Below are positions 8,680 through 18,059 of a stretch of DNA of 64,000 bases, in pieces; within the stretch, counting starts at the first letter, position 1; the number at the start of each line of letters is the position of its first letter. The stretch comes from Bacillus_AB infantis_B (GTDB lineage Bacteria; Bacillota; Bacilli; Bacillales; Cytobacillaceae), in NCBI RefSeq assembly GCF_008180445.1, contig NZ_VTER01000005.1, forward strand, positions 1-64,000. The letters run 5' to 3'. The notes under the pieces were generated by a model. The model made no database searches. It was not told the origin of the DNA and saw only the letters and a list, made by a program, of their open reading frames with translations. A program made the translations under genes and the position numbers.

Positions 8680-9687
8680 TCATGCCATGCCTTTATCGTA
8701 AATATTACGGATGATTTCTTCGGTTGACGTTTCCATGATTTTAATATCCCTGACCTTATAGGCTGAGACAGCCCTTGCAATCAGCGCGGAAATGACTTCC
8801 TCTTTATCCTCCGCTAAGGCAGTAAAAGCTTCGTCCTCTCCATTCCTTTGCCATTCAACGGGGAGATCGGCAGTAAGCTCTTCCAAGGCCCCCAGTTCTG
8901 CCTGCTCAAGAAATTCAAAGCGTATTTCCTTTCCTTCAGCCCAGGTTTCCTTCAGGCTCTGCAAAGCACCGTCGTATATGATGCTCCCTTCATCAAGCAT
9001 GACAACCCGTTCGCAAAGCGCTTCAATGTCAGAAAGGTCATGGGTGGTCAAAAGAATCGTCGTATTGTATTTCTGGTTGATTTCTTTTAAAAATTCACGG
9101 ATTTTAAGTTTAACCAAAACATCGAGGCCGATCGTCGGCTCATCGAGAAATAACAGCGGCGGATTATGGATCAGGGCCGCCGCCAGCTCGCAGCGCATCC
9201 TCTGTCCAAGCGAGAGCTTTCGCACGGGCTTGTCCAGGAGAGGCCCGATATCCAGCGTCCTGATGACGTGGTCCATATGGCTGGCATAATCCTCATCGGA
9301 AACTTTATAAACCTTTTTTAAAAGCCGGAACGATTCCTGAACGGCAATATCCCACCACAGCTGGGACCTCTGCCCGAACACAACCCCGATCGTCTGGACA
9401 AATCTCTCCCTGTCCCTGTGCGGATTCATCCCGTTGACAGTCACCTCTCCGGCAGTCGGCTCCAGGATGCCGGTCAGCATCTTGATGGTCGTCGATTTTC
9501 CTGCGCCGTTTTCTCCTATGTAGCCTACCATTTCCCCCTGCCTTACCTGAAAGCTGATATCGTTGACAGCAGGGACAATCTTATAATTTCGCGTAAACAG
9601 ATCGCGGAAGGCCCCTTTAAGGCCGGCCCTGCTTGAATAGGCCTTAAACTCCTTGCGCAGGCCATTTACAATGATGGCATCCTTCAT
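8680..9687 (-). CDS. ABC-2 exporter ATP-binding protein
   Basis: A 335-aa ATPase of the COG4586 (Nod-factor/antibiotic exporter-like) group. Walker A GENGAGKST is at residues 58-66, signature LSLGQ at 158-162 and Walker B LLFLDE at 178-183. The extra block before the Walker A region (residues 14-40) and a C-terminal domain of about 110 residues are usual for this group. GGAGG precedes the ATG at 9687. It is the first gene of the three-gene exporter operon, and its promoter must lie between the 144-bp repeat array and 9690. Confidence 0.92.
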   Translation of the reverse strand: MKDAIIVNGLRKEFKAYSSRAGLKGAFRDLFTRNYKIVPAVNDISFQVRQGEMVGYIGENGAGKSTTIKMLTGILEPTAGEVTVNGMNPHRDRERFVQTIGVVFGQRSQLWWDIAVQESFRLLKKVYKVSDEDYASHMDHVIRTLDIGPLLDKPVRKLSLGQRMRCELAAALIHNPPLLFLDEPTIGLDVLVKLKIREFLKEINQKYNTTILLTTHDLSDIEALCERVVMLDEGSIIYDGALQSLKETWAEGKEIRFEFLEQAELGALEELTADLPVEWQRNGEDEAFTALAEDKEEVISALIARAVSAYKVRDIKIMETSTEEIIRNIYDKGMA

Positions 9688-9857
9688 GTTTTCCTCCAGT
9701 TCAATCCCTTTTTTACAAGGGCATAAATTTCAAAACATCCAAGGCATCGTTCCTCCTCTTAAAGCCGGTGCCCCAAGAACTCATTTTAGCCAAAGGACAT
9801 CTTTAATACAAATAGCCTGCACTTCTTCCCCTCTGGGGCGCTCTCCACAGCGGGCTG

Positions 9858-10392
9858 ACTGAACCAGCCCGGCTTTACGGGCAGTTTAGTCCCGCACCTC
9901 TTCCTTTTTCCTAACTTTCTTACTATGAGCGCGGGGCTATTACTGCCCGTTAAACTGCGGCATTGGGAAACTTCCCCTTGGACGCCCTTCCCAAGGGGTT
10001 AGTTGAACCAGCCGGGCTTTATGGGCAGTTTAGTCCCGCAACTCTTCCTTTTTCCTAACTTTCTTACTATAAGCGCGGGGCTATTACTGCCCGTTATTCT
10101 GCGGCATTGGGAAACTTCCCCTTGGACGCCCTTCCCAAGGGGTTAGTTGAAACAGCCGGGCTTTACGGGCAGTTTAGTCCCGCACCTCTTCCTTTTTCCT
10201 AACTTTCTTACTATGAGCGCGGGGCTATTACTGCCCGTTAAACTGCGGCATTGGGAAACTTTCCCTTGGACGCCCTTCCCAAGGGGTTAGTTGAACCAGC
10301 CGGGCTTTACGGGCAGTTTAGTCCCGCACCTCTTCCTTTTTCCTAACTTTCTTACTATAAGCGCGGGGCTATTACTGCCCGTTAAACTGCGG
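9858..10392. repeat. 144-bp tandem repeat array, about 3.7 copies
   Basis: The marker GGGCAGTTTAGTCCCGC recurs at 9879, 10023, 10167 and 10311, an exact 144-base period; copies differ at only a few positions. Each unit holds two potential hairpins. One has arms ACGGGCAGT and ACTGCCCGT, extended inward by an imperfect GTCCCGC/GCGGGGC pair around a pyrimidine-rich loop of about 40 bases. The other is CCCCTTGG/CCAAGGGG. The last copy stops at about 10392, just before the gsaB ribosome binding site. No open frame with a binding site runs through it. I do not recognise the family. Confidence 0.93.
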
Positions 10393-10430
10393 TAATATAG
10401 AGGGGGAATTACGCCTTAAGGAGGAAGAAA

Positions 10431-11726
10431 ATGAATTTCTCAAATTCAGAACGCATACATGAAGAAGCACTTAAACATATTGTAGGCGGAGTTAACAGCC
10501 CTTCCCGCTCTTATAAAGCCGTTGGCGGCGGAGCTCCGGTTGTGATGGAGCGTGCACAGGGAGCTTACTTCTGGGACGTTGACGGAAATCAATATATCGA
10601 TTATCTGGCTGCGTACGGCCCCATCATCACTGGCCATGCACATCCTCATATTACTGAAGCGATCAAAAGAGCAGCAGAAACAGGGGTCCTGTACGGAACA
10701 CCTACCCCGCACGAAGTTAAATTCGCCAAGATGCTGAAGGAAGCGATGCCGGGCATGGAAAAAGTCCGCTTCGTCAATTCAGGCACTGAGGCCGTCATGA
10801 CCACGATCCGTGTGGCACGGGCTTACACAGGAAAAGACAAAATCATTAAATTTGCCGGATGCTACCATGGCCATTCCGACCTTGTCCTTGTTGCTGCAGG
10901 CTCAGGGCCATCCACACTTGGAACACCCGATTCTGCCGGCGTGCCGAAAAGCATCGCCCAGGAAGTGATCACGGTCCCATTCAATGATATCGAGCCGTTT
11001 AAAGAAGCGATGGAAAAATGGGGAGACGAGATTGCAGCAGTTCTGGTCGAGCCGATCGTAGGAAATTTCGGCATTGTTGAACCGAAGGAAGGCTTCCTGG
11101 AGCAGATCAACGAAATTGCCCATGCAGCAGGCTCTCTCGTTATATATGATGAAGTCATAACAGCCTTCCGCTTTATGTATGGCGGTGCCCAGGATATGCT
11201 TGGCGTTCAGCCTGACCTGACAGCAATGGGCAAAATCATCGGCGGCGGGCTTCCGATCGGTGCTTACGGCGGCAAACTGGAAATCATGGAAAAGGTGGCT
11301 CCATTAGGCCCAGCCTATCAGGCAGGAACAATGGCAGGAAACCCGGCTTCCATTCTTTCCGGAATCGCCTGCCTTGAAGTCCTGAAACAGGATGGAGTTT
11401 ATGAATATCTCGACAGGCTCGGGCAAATGCTTGAAGAAGGAATCCTGGCAGCTGCGGCTGAGCATGGGGTCCAAATCACCATTAATCGCCTGAAAGGCGC
11501 ACTGACCATCTACTTTACAGAAGAAAAAGTAGAAAACTATGAGCAGGCAGAAAACACAGATGGCGAGACTTTTGCGCGTTTCTTCAAGCTGATGCTGGAG
11601 CAGGGGATCAACCTGGCACCTTCCAAGTATGAAGCCTGGTTTGTAACCATTGCCCATACAGAAGAAGATATACACGCAACTCTCCATGCAGTCAATCATG
11701 CATTCAGCATAATAGGCGAAGAATAA
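10431..11726 (+). CDS. gsaB: Glutamate-1-semialdehyde 2,1-aminomutase (second paralogue, GsaB)
   Basis: A 431-aa PLP enzyme that converts glutamate-1-semialdehyde to 5-aminolevulinate in the C5 haem pathway. The PLP lysine is Lys268 in TAMGKIIGGGLP and the cofactor aspartate is Asp240 in IYDEVITAF. It closely follows B. subtilis GsaB (HemL2), the paralogue of HemL that lies in the ygaE-perR interval, rather than the hemAXCDBL operon copy. AAGGAGG precedes the ATG. Its promoter region is partly occupied by the 144-bp repeat array, and TAATAT at 10393-10398, just after the array, could serve as a -10. Confidence 0.96.
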   Translation: MNFSNSERIHEEALKHIVGGVNSPSRSYKAVGGGAPVVMERAQGAYFWDVDGNQYIDYLAAYGPIITGHAHPHITEAIKRAAETGVLYGTPTPHEVKFAKMLKEAMPGMEKVRFVNSGTEAVMTTIRVARAYTGKDKIIKFAGCYHGHSDLVLVAAGSGPSTLGTPDSAGVPKSIAQEVITVPFNDIEPFKEAMEKWGDEIAAVLVEPIVGNFGIVEPKEGFLEQINEIAHAAGSLVIYDEVITAFRFMYGGAQDMLGVQPDLTAMGKIIGGGLPIGAYGGKLEIMEKVAPLGPAYQAGTMAGNPASILSGIACLEVLKQDGVYEYLDRLGQMLEEGILAAAAEHGVQITINRLKGALTIYFTEEKVENYEQAENTDGETFARFFKLMLEQGINLAPSKYEAWFVTIAHTEEDIHATLHAVNHAFSIIGEE

Positions 11727-11746
11727 TTATACAGTTTTTCATGCAT

Positions 11747-11774
11747 AAAAGGAGCCTGAAACGGCTCCTTTTTT
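11747..11774 (+). terminator. Terminator of gsaB
   Basis: AAAAGGAGCC, a TGAAAC loop and GGCTCCTTTTTT form a classical intrinsic terminator 20 bases after the stop codon. Confidence 0.95.
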
Positions 11775-11788
11775 AATACACGCCTCAT

Positions 11789-11802
11789 TGAAAACGTTTA
11801 CA
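11789..11802 (+). promoter_or_regulatory. Candidate cre (CcpA) site
   Basis: TGAAAACGTTTACA fits the catabolite-response consensus TGWAANCGNTNWCA at every defined position. It lies about 70 bases upstream of the -35 of the glutamate synthase promoter, a position compatible with activation by CcpA, as carbon-linked control of glutamate synthesis would need. It could also be a chance match close to the gsaB terminator. Confidence 0.55.
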
Positions 11803-11871
11803 AAATAAGACGTTTTATCAGCAAACCCTTTTCCGGCTCTCCATTTCCCATCCATAGTTTTGTATAATTAA

Positions 11872-11900
11872 TTGATTTCTGAAAATTCTTATGATATGAT
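11872..11900 (+). promoter_or_regulatory. Putative glutamate synthase promoter
   Basis: TTGATT (11872-11877), a 17-base spacer and TATGAT (11895-11900) suit sigma-A. A second TATAAT at 11863-11868 has no good -35. The predicted leader is about 180 bases long and AT-rich, with no T-box or terminator visible. Confidence 0.5.
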
Positions 11901-12045
11901 AGAAATACTAATTTTCGAAAAACTCACTTTTGTCTATTTAGTGTTTTGGAAAAATAAAGTCCCACCTTGTCTGTTTTTCCCCTTATATGTTTCCCCGAAA
12001 CAATTAACCTTACAAAATTTCATTTTGTATACAGAAAAATCTTAT

Positions 12046-12085
12046 AGGAGGTGAACCGGCTTGGCAATTTGCTGAAGCCGTATTT
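12046..12085 (+). promoter_or_regulatory. Strong SD feeding a four-codon leader ORF before gltB
   Basis: The only good ribosome binding site ahead of the glutamate synthase gene, AGGAGGTG at 12046-12053, is spaced for a TTG at 12061 that opens a four-codon frame ending in TGA at 12073-12075. The gltB ATG at 12086 is ten bases after that stop and has no binding site of its own. Translation may be coupled through the tiny frame, or a base may be missing here. Confidence 0.45.
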
Positions 12086-15000
12086 ATGACACAAACTTGG
12101 AGCCCATCCCTATTCACTGAATTTAACCGCCAGGAGCATGATGCCTGCGGGATTGTAGCCGCAATGGAAAAGAATAAGATCCCTTCAAGGGAGAATATCT
12201 TCAGCTGCATCGATGCCCTTGTCACGATGAATCACCGTGCGGGTTTTATTAACGGAGAAGGTGACGGCGTCGGGATCCACATCGATATACCGCGCGAGCT
12301 ATGGAAGCAGAAGCTTTCTGACGCCGGTGCCGATCCTGAGGCGGCCTCCCGCGAAGGTTTTGCAGTCGGCCATGTTTTCATGTCAAGAAATGAAAAAAGC
12401 TCAAGCATTAAAGCCAGTCTTGCAGAAAGATTAGCAGATGCAGGCTTTGAAATCCTATTTGAATCAGACGAAGTGACAGATTCTTCAGCCCTTGGGCCGA
12501 TTGCCATCCAGGAAAATCCTATATTCTGGCAGTTTGCCATTGTATCAGATATGGAGGGCCAGCCCCTTACGGAAAAATTATTTAACCTCATTATAAGTTT
12601 CGAAGAAGATGAGCATGTCCATGTGGCCTCTTTAAGCCAGCACCATGCCGTATATAAGGTAATGGGCGCAGGGGATATCCTGCCCAAATATTATCATGAC
12701 CTTGCGAACCCGCTTGCCGCATCGACGATGACACTTGGCCATAACAGATATTCAACCAATACGCTCTCCAGCTTTTTCCGTGTCCAGCCTTTCAGTGTGC
12801 TTGGGCATAACGGTGAAATCAACACAATTGCCAAGCTTCGGGATGAAGCTAAGCTTGCAGGCGTCCCTCTCGTTAAAGACGGCAGCGATTCACAGGACTT
12901 GAGCAGAACACTGGAGACGTTTATTTGCCGTGAAAATTATTCACTTTTTGAAGCGATGGATGTTATGTTCCCGCCAATTGTAAACGAAATCAAGTCTTAT
13001 CCGGACCATCTCCAGGATCTGTACACCTACATCCGGGAAGGCTGGGGCCATTTTGCCCAGGGCCCTGCAGGGATCATCTCCCGCTTTGCCGACGAGGCAG
13101 TATTCAGCGTGGATGCACTTGGACTGCGCCCGCTCTGGATGCTTGAAACAGAAAGCTCTTATTTATTCTCTTCAGAACCGGGGATTATTCCTTCCAGCGA
13201 ATATGTAAACGAGCCTAAGCCGCTGGCTCCGGGAGAAAAGGTCGGCCTGAAATGGAACGGGGATGTTCTTGAAGTATTTGAACAGCATGCATACCAGGAA
13301 GAGGTATACAAAAGATTCTCAAAGCGGGTGCATCTGGACGGCAGCAGGAAGCGGCTTGAAACGCCAAGGCTGCCAAAAACAATTACGATGAACTATCCAA
13401 GCAAGATCCATAACGGCCAATATAAAGCTTTCGGCTGGGAAAGGGACCAGGTCCAGCTTGTTGAACAGATGGCTGATAAAGGCATTGAGCCGATCCGTTC
13501 TTTAGGACATGATGCACCTTTGGCAGCATTGAACCCTGAGCGGAAAAACATCGCTGACTATATAAAGGAAAGTGTGGCCGTCGTGACCAATCCGGCCATT
13601 GACCGCGACCGTGAGACAGAACACTTTTCAACCAGGACCATCATCGGGAAGCGCCCTGCCCTCTTCCATTCTGATAAGGAAGTCTCAGGCGTGACTGAAC
13701 TTCAGACTCCGCTCCTGATTGAAGGAAAAGCAGGATTCGAATGTTCCGGCATCATCCAGCAGCCAAGCTATGACCAGGTGACAGACTATTACCAGGAACA
13801 AAAGCTGACTGCCTACATCCCGATTGTTTTCAGTGAAGATGAAGGCATCCGGGAGGCCCTTGGCCGTCTGGCGGGAGATGCCGTGGCTGCTGTCAGGAGC
13901 GGAAAGTCCCTCCTTATCCTGGATGATTCACAGGCCCACCAGAACGGGAATCTCTGGCTCGATCCGCATTTGGCTGTATCAGCGATCGATCAGGCGCTCG
14001 TCAAGGAAGCGGTCCGCAGGGACTGTTCTATCCTGCTCCGTTCGGCTTCCATCCGGTCGCTGCATGATATCATCACCAGCTATGGACTTGGTGCAGATCT
14101 GATATCTCCGTACTATATGTTCATGACTGTGCTGGACGAATCGGCCACGCCGCTAGTAAACCTGTACACAGCACTGACAAAAGGCCTTGAAAAGGTCATT
14201 TCCACTATCGGGATCCACGAGCTGAGAGGCTACGGACGCCTATTCTCAAGCATTGGGCTTCATGAGGAGACAGCGGAAATACTGAATATCGTAAACTTCT
14301 TCGGTTCAGGAGAGCTTGCCTGCAATTTCGATAGCATGAAGGAAGATGCTATACAGAGAGCAGAAGATTACCAGAATGAAAAGGAAAGAATCGGAAAAAC
14401 CTTTCACCTTTTCCCGCGCATCTGGAAAGCCATCGGCGAAGTTGCCAAAACCGGCGACTATACAGCATATGGGGAAAAGATTTCAGAACAGGAGGAGCAG
14501 AATCCGACAACGATCCGCCACCTGACTGGCTTCAAACCGGCATCCTCCCCTGTATCGCCTTCAGAGGTGAGCCTGAATGTCGGCACGCATGATCTTCCTT
14601 TCGTCATTGCTTCCATGTCGTTCGGCTCACAAAATGAGATTGCCTTCAGGGCTTATGCAGAAGGTGCAGACCGCCTGAACATGGTCAGCATGAACGGTGA
14701 AGGCGGGGAAATCAAGGATATGCTGGGCAAATACCCGAATACCCGCGGACAGCAGGTTGCTTCCGGCCGGTTTGGGGTGAACGCAGAGCTGCTGAACTCA
14801 TCAAATTTGCTTGAAATCAAAATCGGCCAGGGCGCGAAGCCGGGTGAAGGCGGACATCTTCCTGGCTCAAAAGTGACAGCGAAGATTGCCGAGGCGAGAA
14901 ATGCCACCATCGGCTCAGATTTAATCTCGCCTTCCAACAATCATGATATCTATTCTATTGAGGACCTGGCCCAGATGATACACGAGCTTAAGACGGCCAA

Positions 15001-16558
15001 TGATAAAGCCAAAGTCGCTGTAAAAGTCCCCGTCGTTCCTAATATCGGGACGATCTCGGTTGGAATCGCAAAAGCTGGGGCTGATATCATCACCCTGAGC
15101 GGCTTTGACGGGGGCACCGGCGCCGCCAGGATCCATGCGCTCCAGCATGTCGGGCTTCCGGTTGAAATCGGCGTTAAGGCCGCCCATAACGCCCTGCTTG
15201 AAGCAGGACTGCGCGACAGTGTGGAAATCTGGGCTGACGGCGGCATCAAAAGTGCATCTGATGTGCTGAAGGTCATGCTCCTCGGGGCAAACAGGATCGG
15301 ATTCGGGACACTTTCCATGCTGGCAATCGGCTGTACCACATGCCGCGGCTGCCATCTGGATACATGCCATGTCGGGATTGCGACCCAGATCGAAACAGAA
15401 GCGCAGGCAAAGGATCATGGCCTCCGCCGCTTCGTCCCTCGTCAATTCGATCTGGCTGTCCAGGGCATCATGAACTTATATACAGCCTTCGGGACAGAAC
15501 TGAAGGCTCTGGCAGCGGGACTTGGAATCAGGAATCTCCAGGACGCTGTAGGACGCTCTGACCTCCTCGAGCAGGCAAAAGGAAAAGAACAGCTGGATCT
15601 GACCTACCTTCTCCGCACCCTGGAGATTGGCCAATTGAGCCATCAGGAAGCTGCGGCTTCCCTCGATGCCCACCAGCTTCAGGTTGCAGTAGGCGCCGAA
15701 TATCTTGATGCAAGCGTAGAAGAGCTCCACCAATCACGCGAATACCAGAGCATTACTTCAGAACAGCGTGTGCTGGGCAGCCGTGTTTCCTGCCACCGTG
15801 TCAGAAACCGGCTGGATGGATCCTACCAGAGCCTTCCGCCTGTCTCCCTTAAATATAAGGGCGGCTCGATTCCAGGCAATGGGCTCGGAGCTTATAACAG
15901 CGCCGGCATCCATATTGAAGTGGCCGGAGGCGCCCAGGATGGCATCGGCAAGACTTCATTCGGCGGAGAGATTCTGATCTTTAAATCAAAAGGAAAGAAT
16001 GGCAGCTTCTACAATGGATCAGTCGGCAAAGGGTTTGGATACGGCGCACAAAAAGGGCTTCTCGTGGCCCAGGGGAATGCCGATGCCCGCGCAGGCATCC
16101 GCCTCTCCGGTGCAGACATGATCATTGGCGGGCAGCTGAAAAAGCCTCTTCCTGAAAAGGAACATGGCAATATCGGCACACATTCAAACATTAAGGGATT
16201 TGCTTTTGAATATATGACGAATGGCAGAGGACTTGTGCTTGGCGATCCTGGCCCATGGATTTGTGCGGGCATGACCGGCGGGGTCGTATATCTCCGCCAC
16301 CAGCCGGAACTGGGGCTCACGAAGGAAGCCCTCCAGCGCAGGATTGCAAAAGGTGCAAAGGTCACCGTCTCTTCTTTGTCCTCAAAAGGTCAGGAAGATG
16401 TGCAAGAGCTTCTCGGCAATTATATAAAAATGCTCGCGGAACAAGGGCAGCACGAAGAATCTGAACAGCTGTCCACATTGCTTGAAGACGTTGAAAACCA
16501 CTTCTTCCAGGTAGTCCCTGTAAAAGAACAGGCTGACCCTTCTGTTTCTACAGAATGA
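12086..16558 (+). CDS. Glutamate synthase, large subunit (stand-alone)
   Basis: A 1490-aa enzyme that makes two glutamates from glutamine and 2-oxoglutarate. Domains in order: class II glutaminase with the would-be N-terminal nucleophile Cys21 in HDACGIV (a 20-residue propeptide), central domain, FMN-binding synthase barrel (about residues 780-1150) and the GXGXG beta-helix domain (about 1200-1460). The 3Fe-4S cysteines Cys1083, Cys1089 and Cys1094 fit C-x5-C-x4-C. The N-terminus differs from B. subtilis GltA, and neither a small subunit nor gltC is adjacent, so the electron donor may be ferredoxin or a distant small subunit. Confidence 0.93.
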   Translation: MTQTWSPSLFTEFNRQEHDACGIVAAMEKNKIPSRENIFSCIDALVTMNHRAGFINGEGDGVGIHIDIPRELWKQKLSDAGADPEAASREGFAVGHVFMSRNEKSSSIKASLAERLADAGFEILFESDEVTDSSALGPIAIQENPIFWQFAIVSDMEGQPLTEKLFNLIISFEEDEHVHVASLSQHHAVYKVMGAGDILPKYYHDLANPLAASTMTLGHNRYSTNTLSSFFRVQPFSVLGHNGEINTIAKLRDEAKLAGVPLVKDGSDSQDLSRTLETFICRENYSLFEAMDVMFPPIVNEIKSYPDHLQDLYTYIREGWGHFAQGPAGIISRFADEAVFSVDALGLRPLWMLETESSYLFSSEPGIIPSSEYVNEPKPLAPGEKVGLKWNGDVLEVFEQHAYQEEVYKRFSKRVHLDGSRKRLETPRLPKTITMNYPSKIHNGQYKAFGWERDQVQLVEQMADKGIEPIRSLGHDAPLAALNPERKNIADYIKESVAVVTNPAIDRDRETEHFSTRTIIGKRPALFHSDKEVSGVTELQTPLLIEGKAGFECSGIIQQPSYDQVTDYYQEQKLTAYIPIVFSEDEGIREALGRLAGDAVAAVRSGKSLLILDDSQAHQNGNLWLDPHLAVSAIDQALVKEAVRRDCSILLRSASIRSLHDIITSYGLGADLISPYYMFMTVLDESATPLVNLYTALTKGLEKVISTIGIHELRGYGRLFSSIGLHEETAEILNIVNFFGSGELACNFDSMKEDAIQRAEDYQNEKERIGKTFHLFPRIWKAIGEVAKTGDYTAYGEKISEQEEQNPTTIRHLTGFKPASSPVSPSEVSLNVGTHDLPFVIASMSFGSQNEIAFRAYAEGADRLNMVSMNGEGGEIKDMLGKYPNTRGQQVASGRFGVNAELLNSSNLLEIKIGQGAKPGEGGHLPGSKVTAKIAEARNATIGSDLISPSNNHDIYSIEDLAQMIHELKTANDKAKVAVKVPVVPNIGTISVGIAKAGADIITLSGFDGGTGAARIHALQHVGLPVEIGVKAAHNALLEAGLRDSVEIWADGGIKSASDVLKVMLLGANRIGFGTLSMLAIGCTTCRGCHLDTCHVGIATQIETEAQAKDHGLRRFVPRQFDLAVQGIMNLYTAFGTELKALAAGLGIRNLQDAVGRSDLLEQAKGKEQLDLTYLLRTLEIGQLSHQEAAASLDAHQLQVAVGAEYLDASVEELHQSREYQSITSEQRVLGSRVSCHRVRNRLDGSYQSLPPVSLKYKGGSIPGNGLGAYNSAGIHIEVAGGAQDGIGKTSFGGEILIFKSKGKNGSFYNGSVGKGFGYGAQKGLLVAQGNADARAGIRLSGADMIIGGQLKKPLPEKEHGNIGTHSNIKGFAFEYMTNGRGLVLGDPGPWICAGMTGGVVYLRHQPELGLTKEALQRRIAKGAKVTVSSLSSKGQEDVQELLGNYIKMLAEQGQHEESEQLSTLLEDVENHFFQVVPVKEQADPSVSTE

Positions 16559-16568
16559 TGGTTCGCCA

Positions 16569-16604
16569 AAGGCCCGCTCAACATTCTTGAGCGGGCCTTA
16601 TTTT
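16569..16604 (+). terminator. Terminator of glutamate synthase gene
   Basis: A perfect 13-bp stem, AAGGCCCGCTCAA and TTGAGCGGGCCTT, is followed by ATTTTATTT ten bases after the stop codon. Confidence 0.93.
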
Positions 16605-16749
16605 ATTTCCTATTTCTTTTTATGCACAGCACACTGAAGGATCATATGAAGGCCATACCCGCCCATATACTATAATCGAGCCAGCAATGCGCTATTTTTC
16701 ATGTAAGCGCCTTAATGGAATTTTATCGGAGATTTATCATATTTGTCCC

Positions 16750-16778
16750 TTGAACTTCAAGGATAATCCCTGTATAGT
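16750..16778 (+). promoter_or_regulatory. Promoter of ygaE
   Basis: TTGAAC (16750-16755), a 17-base spacer and TATAGT (16773-16778) form a good sigma-A promoter in the 327-base interval between gltB and ygaE. The rest of that interval (16605-16749) shows nothing I can name. Confidence 0.7.
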
Positions 16779-16828
16779 ACATAATTGTTTAACAATGAGC
16801 AAATCGGTTTAAAGTAAGTATAAAATAG

Positions 16829-16862
16829 ATAATGGCTGTATTCTTGCTAAAGCAGCCATTAT
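16829..16862 (+). promoter_or_regulatory. Stem-loop in the ygaE leader
   Basis: ATAATGGCTG (16829-16838) pairs with CAGCCATTAT (16853-16862), a perfect 10-bp stem, 24 bases before the ygaE start codon. There is no T run, so it is not a terminator. It ends nine bases before the AAAGGA binding site and may affect mRNA stability or translation. Confidence 0.5.
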
Positions 16863-16885
16863 AAATACGAAAGGATATTATTTGC

Positions 16886-17965
16886 ATGAAGCTTGGAGCC
16901 CGCATACTAAAAACGGGAATTGCCATCATACTGTCTTTATTTTTATCAGAAATTTTCAACCTGCCAACGCCTGTATTTGCAGGCATCGCAGCCATTTTTG
17001 CGATTCAGCCTACCATCTACAGATCGTATCTATCGGTAATCGAGCAGATTCAGGGCAATATCATCGGGGCTGTCATAGCCGTCGTCTTTGTTCTTGTTTT
17101 CGGAAACAACTATTTCATTGTCGGTCTTGCCGCCGTCATTGTCATCATTATCAACCTGAAGCTGAAGCTTGAAAAAACCATCGCCCTGTCACTGGTAACC
17201 TTGATCGCCATCATGGAGACTCCTGGTGATGACTTTGTCCAATTTGCTGTTATCCGTTTTTCGACCATCATGCTTGGGATATTATCAGCTTTTCTGGTCA
17301 ATCTTGTATTCCTGCCGCCTAAATATGAAAACAAGCTGTATTATAAAATATCCAATGCGACAGAAGATATTACAAAGTGGATCAGGCTGAATGTGCGTCA
17401 TGCCTCTGAGCATATGCTCTTAAAAAATGATATCGAAAAGCTGAAAGATGATGTCATCAAGCTCGATCAGCTGTACCTTATGTATAAGGAAGAACGGAAT
17501 TACCTGAAAAAAGACAGCCCGGTCAAAGCGAGAAAGCTGGTCATCTACAGACAGATGATCTCGACCGTTAAAATGTCGCTTGAAACACTGAAAAGGCTGC
17601 ACCGCCATGAATACGAGCTGCAGCAGATGCCAGAGGATTTCCAGAATTCTATCCAGCAGCAGCTGGACTGTCTGATACATTATCATGAGCATGTGATGCT
17701 CAAGTTCATTGGTAAAGTGAAACCTCAGGTGAGTTTTGAAGAAGGCGATATCTGCCTGGACCGCAAGGAGCTGTTCACCTTCTTCCTGGCGCAGCATAAA
17801 AACATGGAAAATGATGATGAACAGATCATCTACCATACTATGCAGATTATCTCTGCTATTATTGAATACGATGAACAGGTTGAGCATTTGGATACATTGA
17901 TTTCGAGTTTCCAGTCGTATCATAAAGAGGAAAACGAGATTAGTATAGAGGAAGATGAGGAATAA
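16886..17965 (+). CDS. ygaE: Aromatic acid exporter-family (FUSC-like) membrane protein YgaE
   Basis: A 359-aa protein close to B. subtilis YgaE. The first 145 residues hold about six hydrophobic segments of the ArAE/FUSC type, and the remaining 200 residues are a charged, helical cytosolic domain with a highly acidic tail. The family is proposed to export aromatic acids or related compounds; no substrate is established for YgaE. The start MKLGARILKTGIAI aligns exactly with the family start. In B. subtilis ygaE lies between ygaD and gsaB; here glutamate synthase separates it from gsaB and a peptide importer separates it from ygaD. Confidence 0.9.
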   Translation: MKLGARILKTGIAIILSLFLSEIFNLPTPVFAGIAAIFAIQPTIYRSYLSVIEQIQGNIIGAVIAVVFVLVFGNNYFIVGLAAVIVIIINLKLKLEKTIALSLVTLIAIMETPGDDFVQFAVIRFSTIMLGILSAFLVNLVFLPPKYENKLYYKISNATEDITKWIRLNVRHASEHMLLKNDIEKLKDDVIKLDQLYLMYKEERNYLKKDSPVKARKLVIYRQMISTVKMSLETLKRLHRHEYELQQMPEDFQNSIQQQLDCLIHYHEHVMLKFIGKVKPQVSFEEGDICLDRKELFTFFLAQHKNMENDDEQIIYHTMQIISAIIEYDEQVEHLDTLISSFQSYHKEENEISIEEDEE

Positions 17966-17976
17966 TCATAAAGAAG

Positions 17977-18001
17977 AGCAGCCGGGATGGCTGCTTTTTT
18001 T
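17977..18001 (+). terminator. Terminator of ygaE
   Basis: AGCAGCC and GGCTGCT form a 7-bp stem (17977-17995) followed by an unbroken run of T residues, 11 bases after the stop codon. Confidence 0.93.
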
Positions 18002-18059
18002 ATGAAGGTATTTTACACTAGGTCTGTGCTTTTATTTATAGTTTATTCCGTTAATGGAG

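Noticed and set aside
11780..12085. T-box or other riboswitch ahead of glutamate synthase
   Set aside because: No T-box sequence, specifier stem or terminator/antiterminator pair could be found in the leader.
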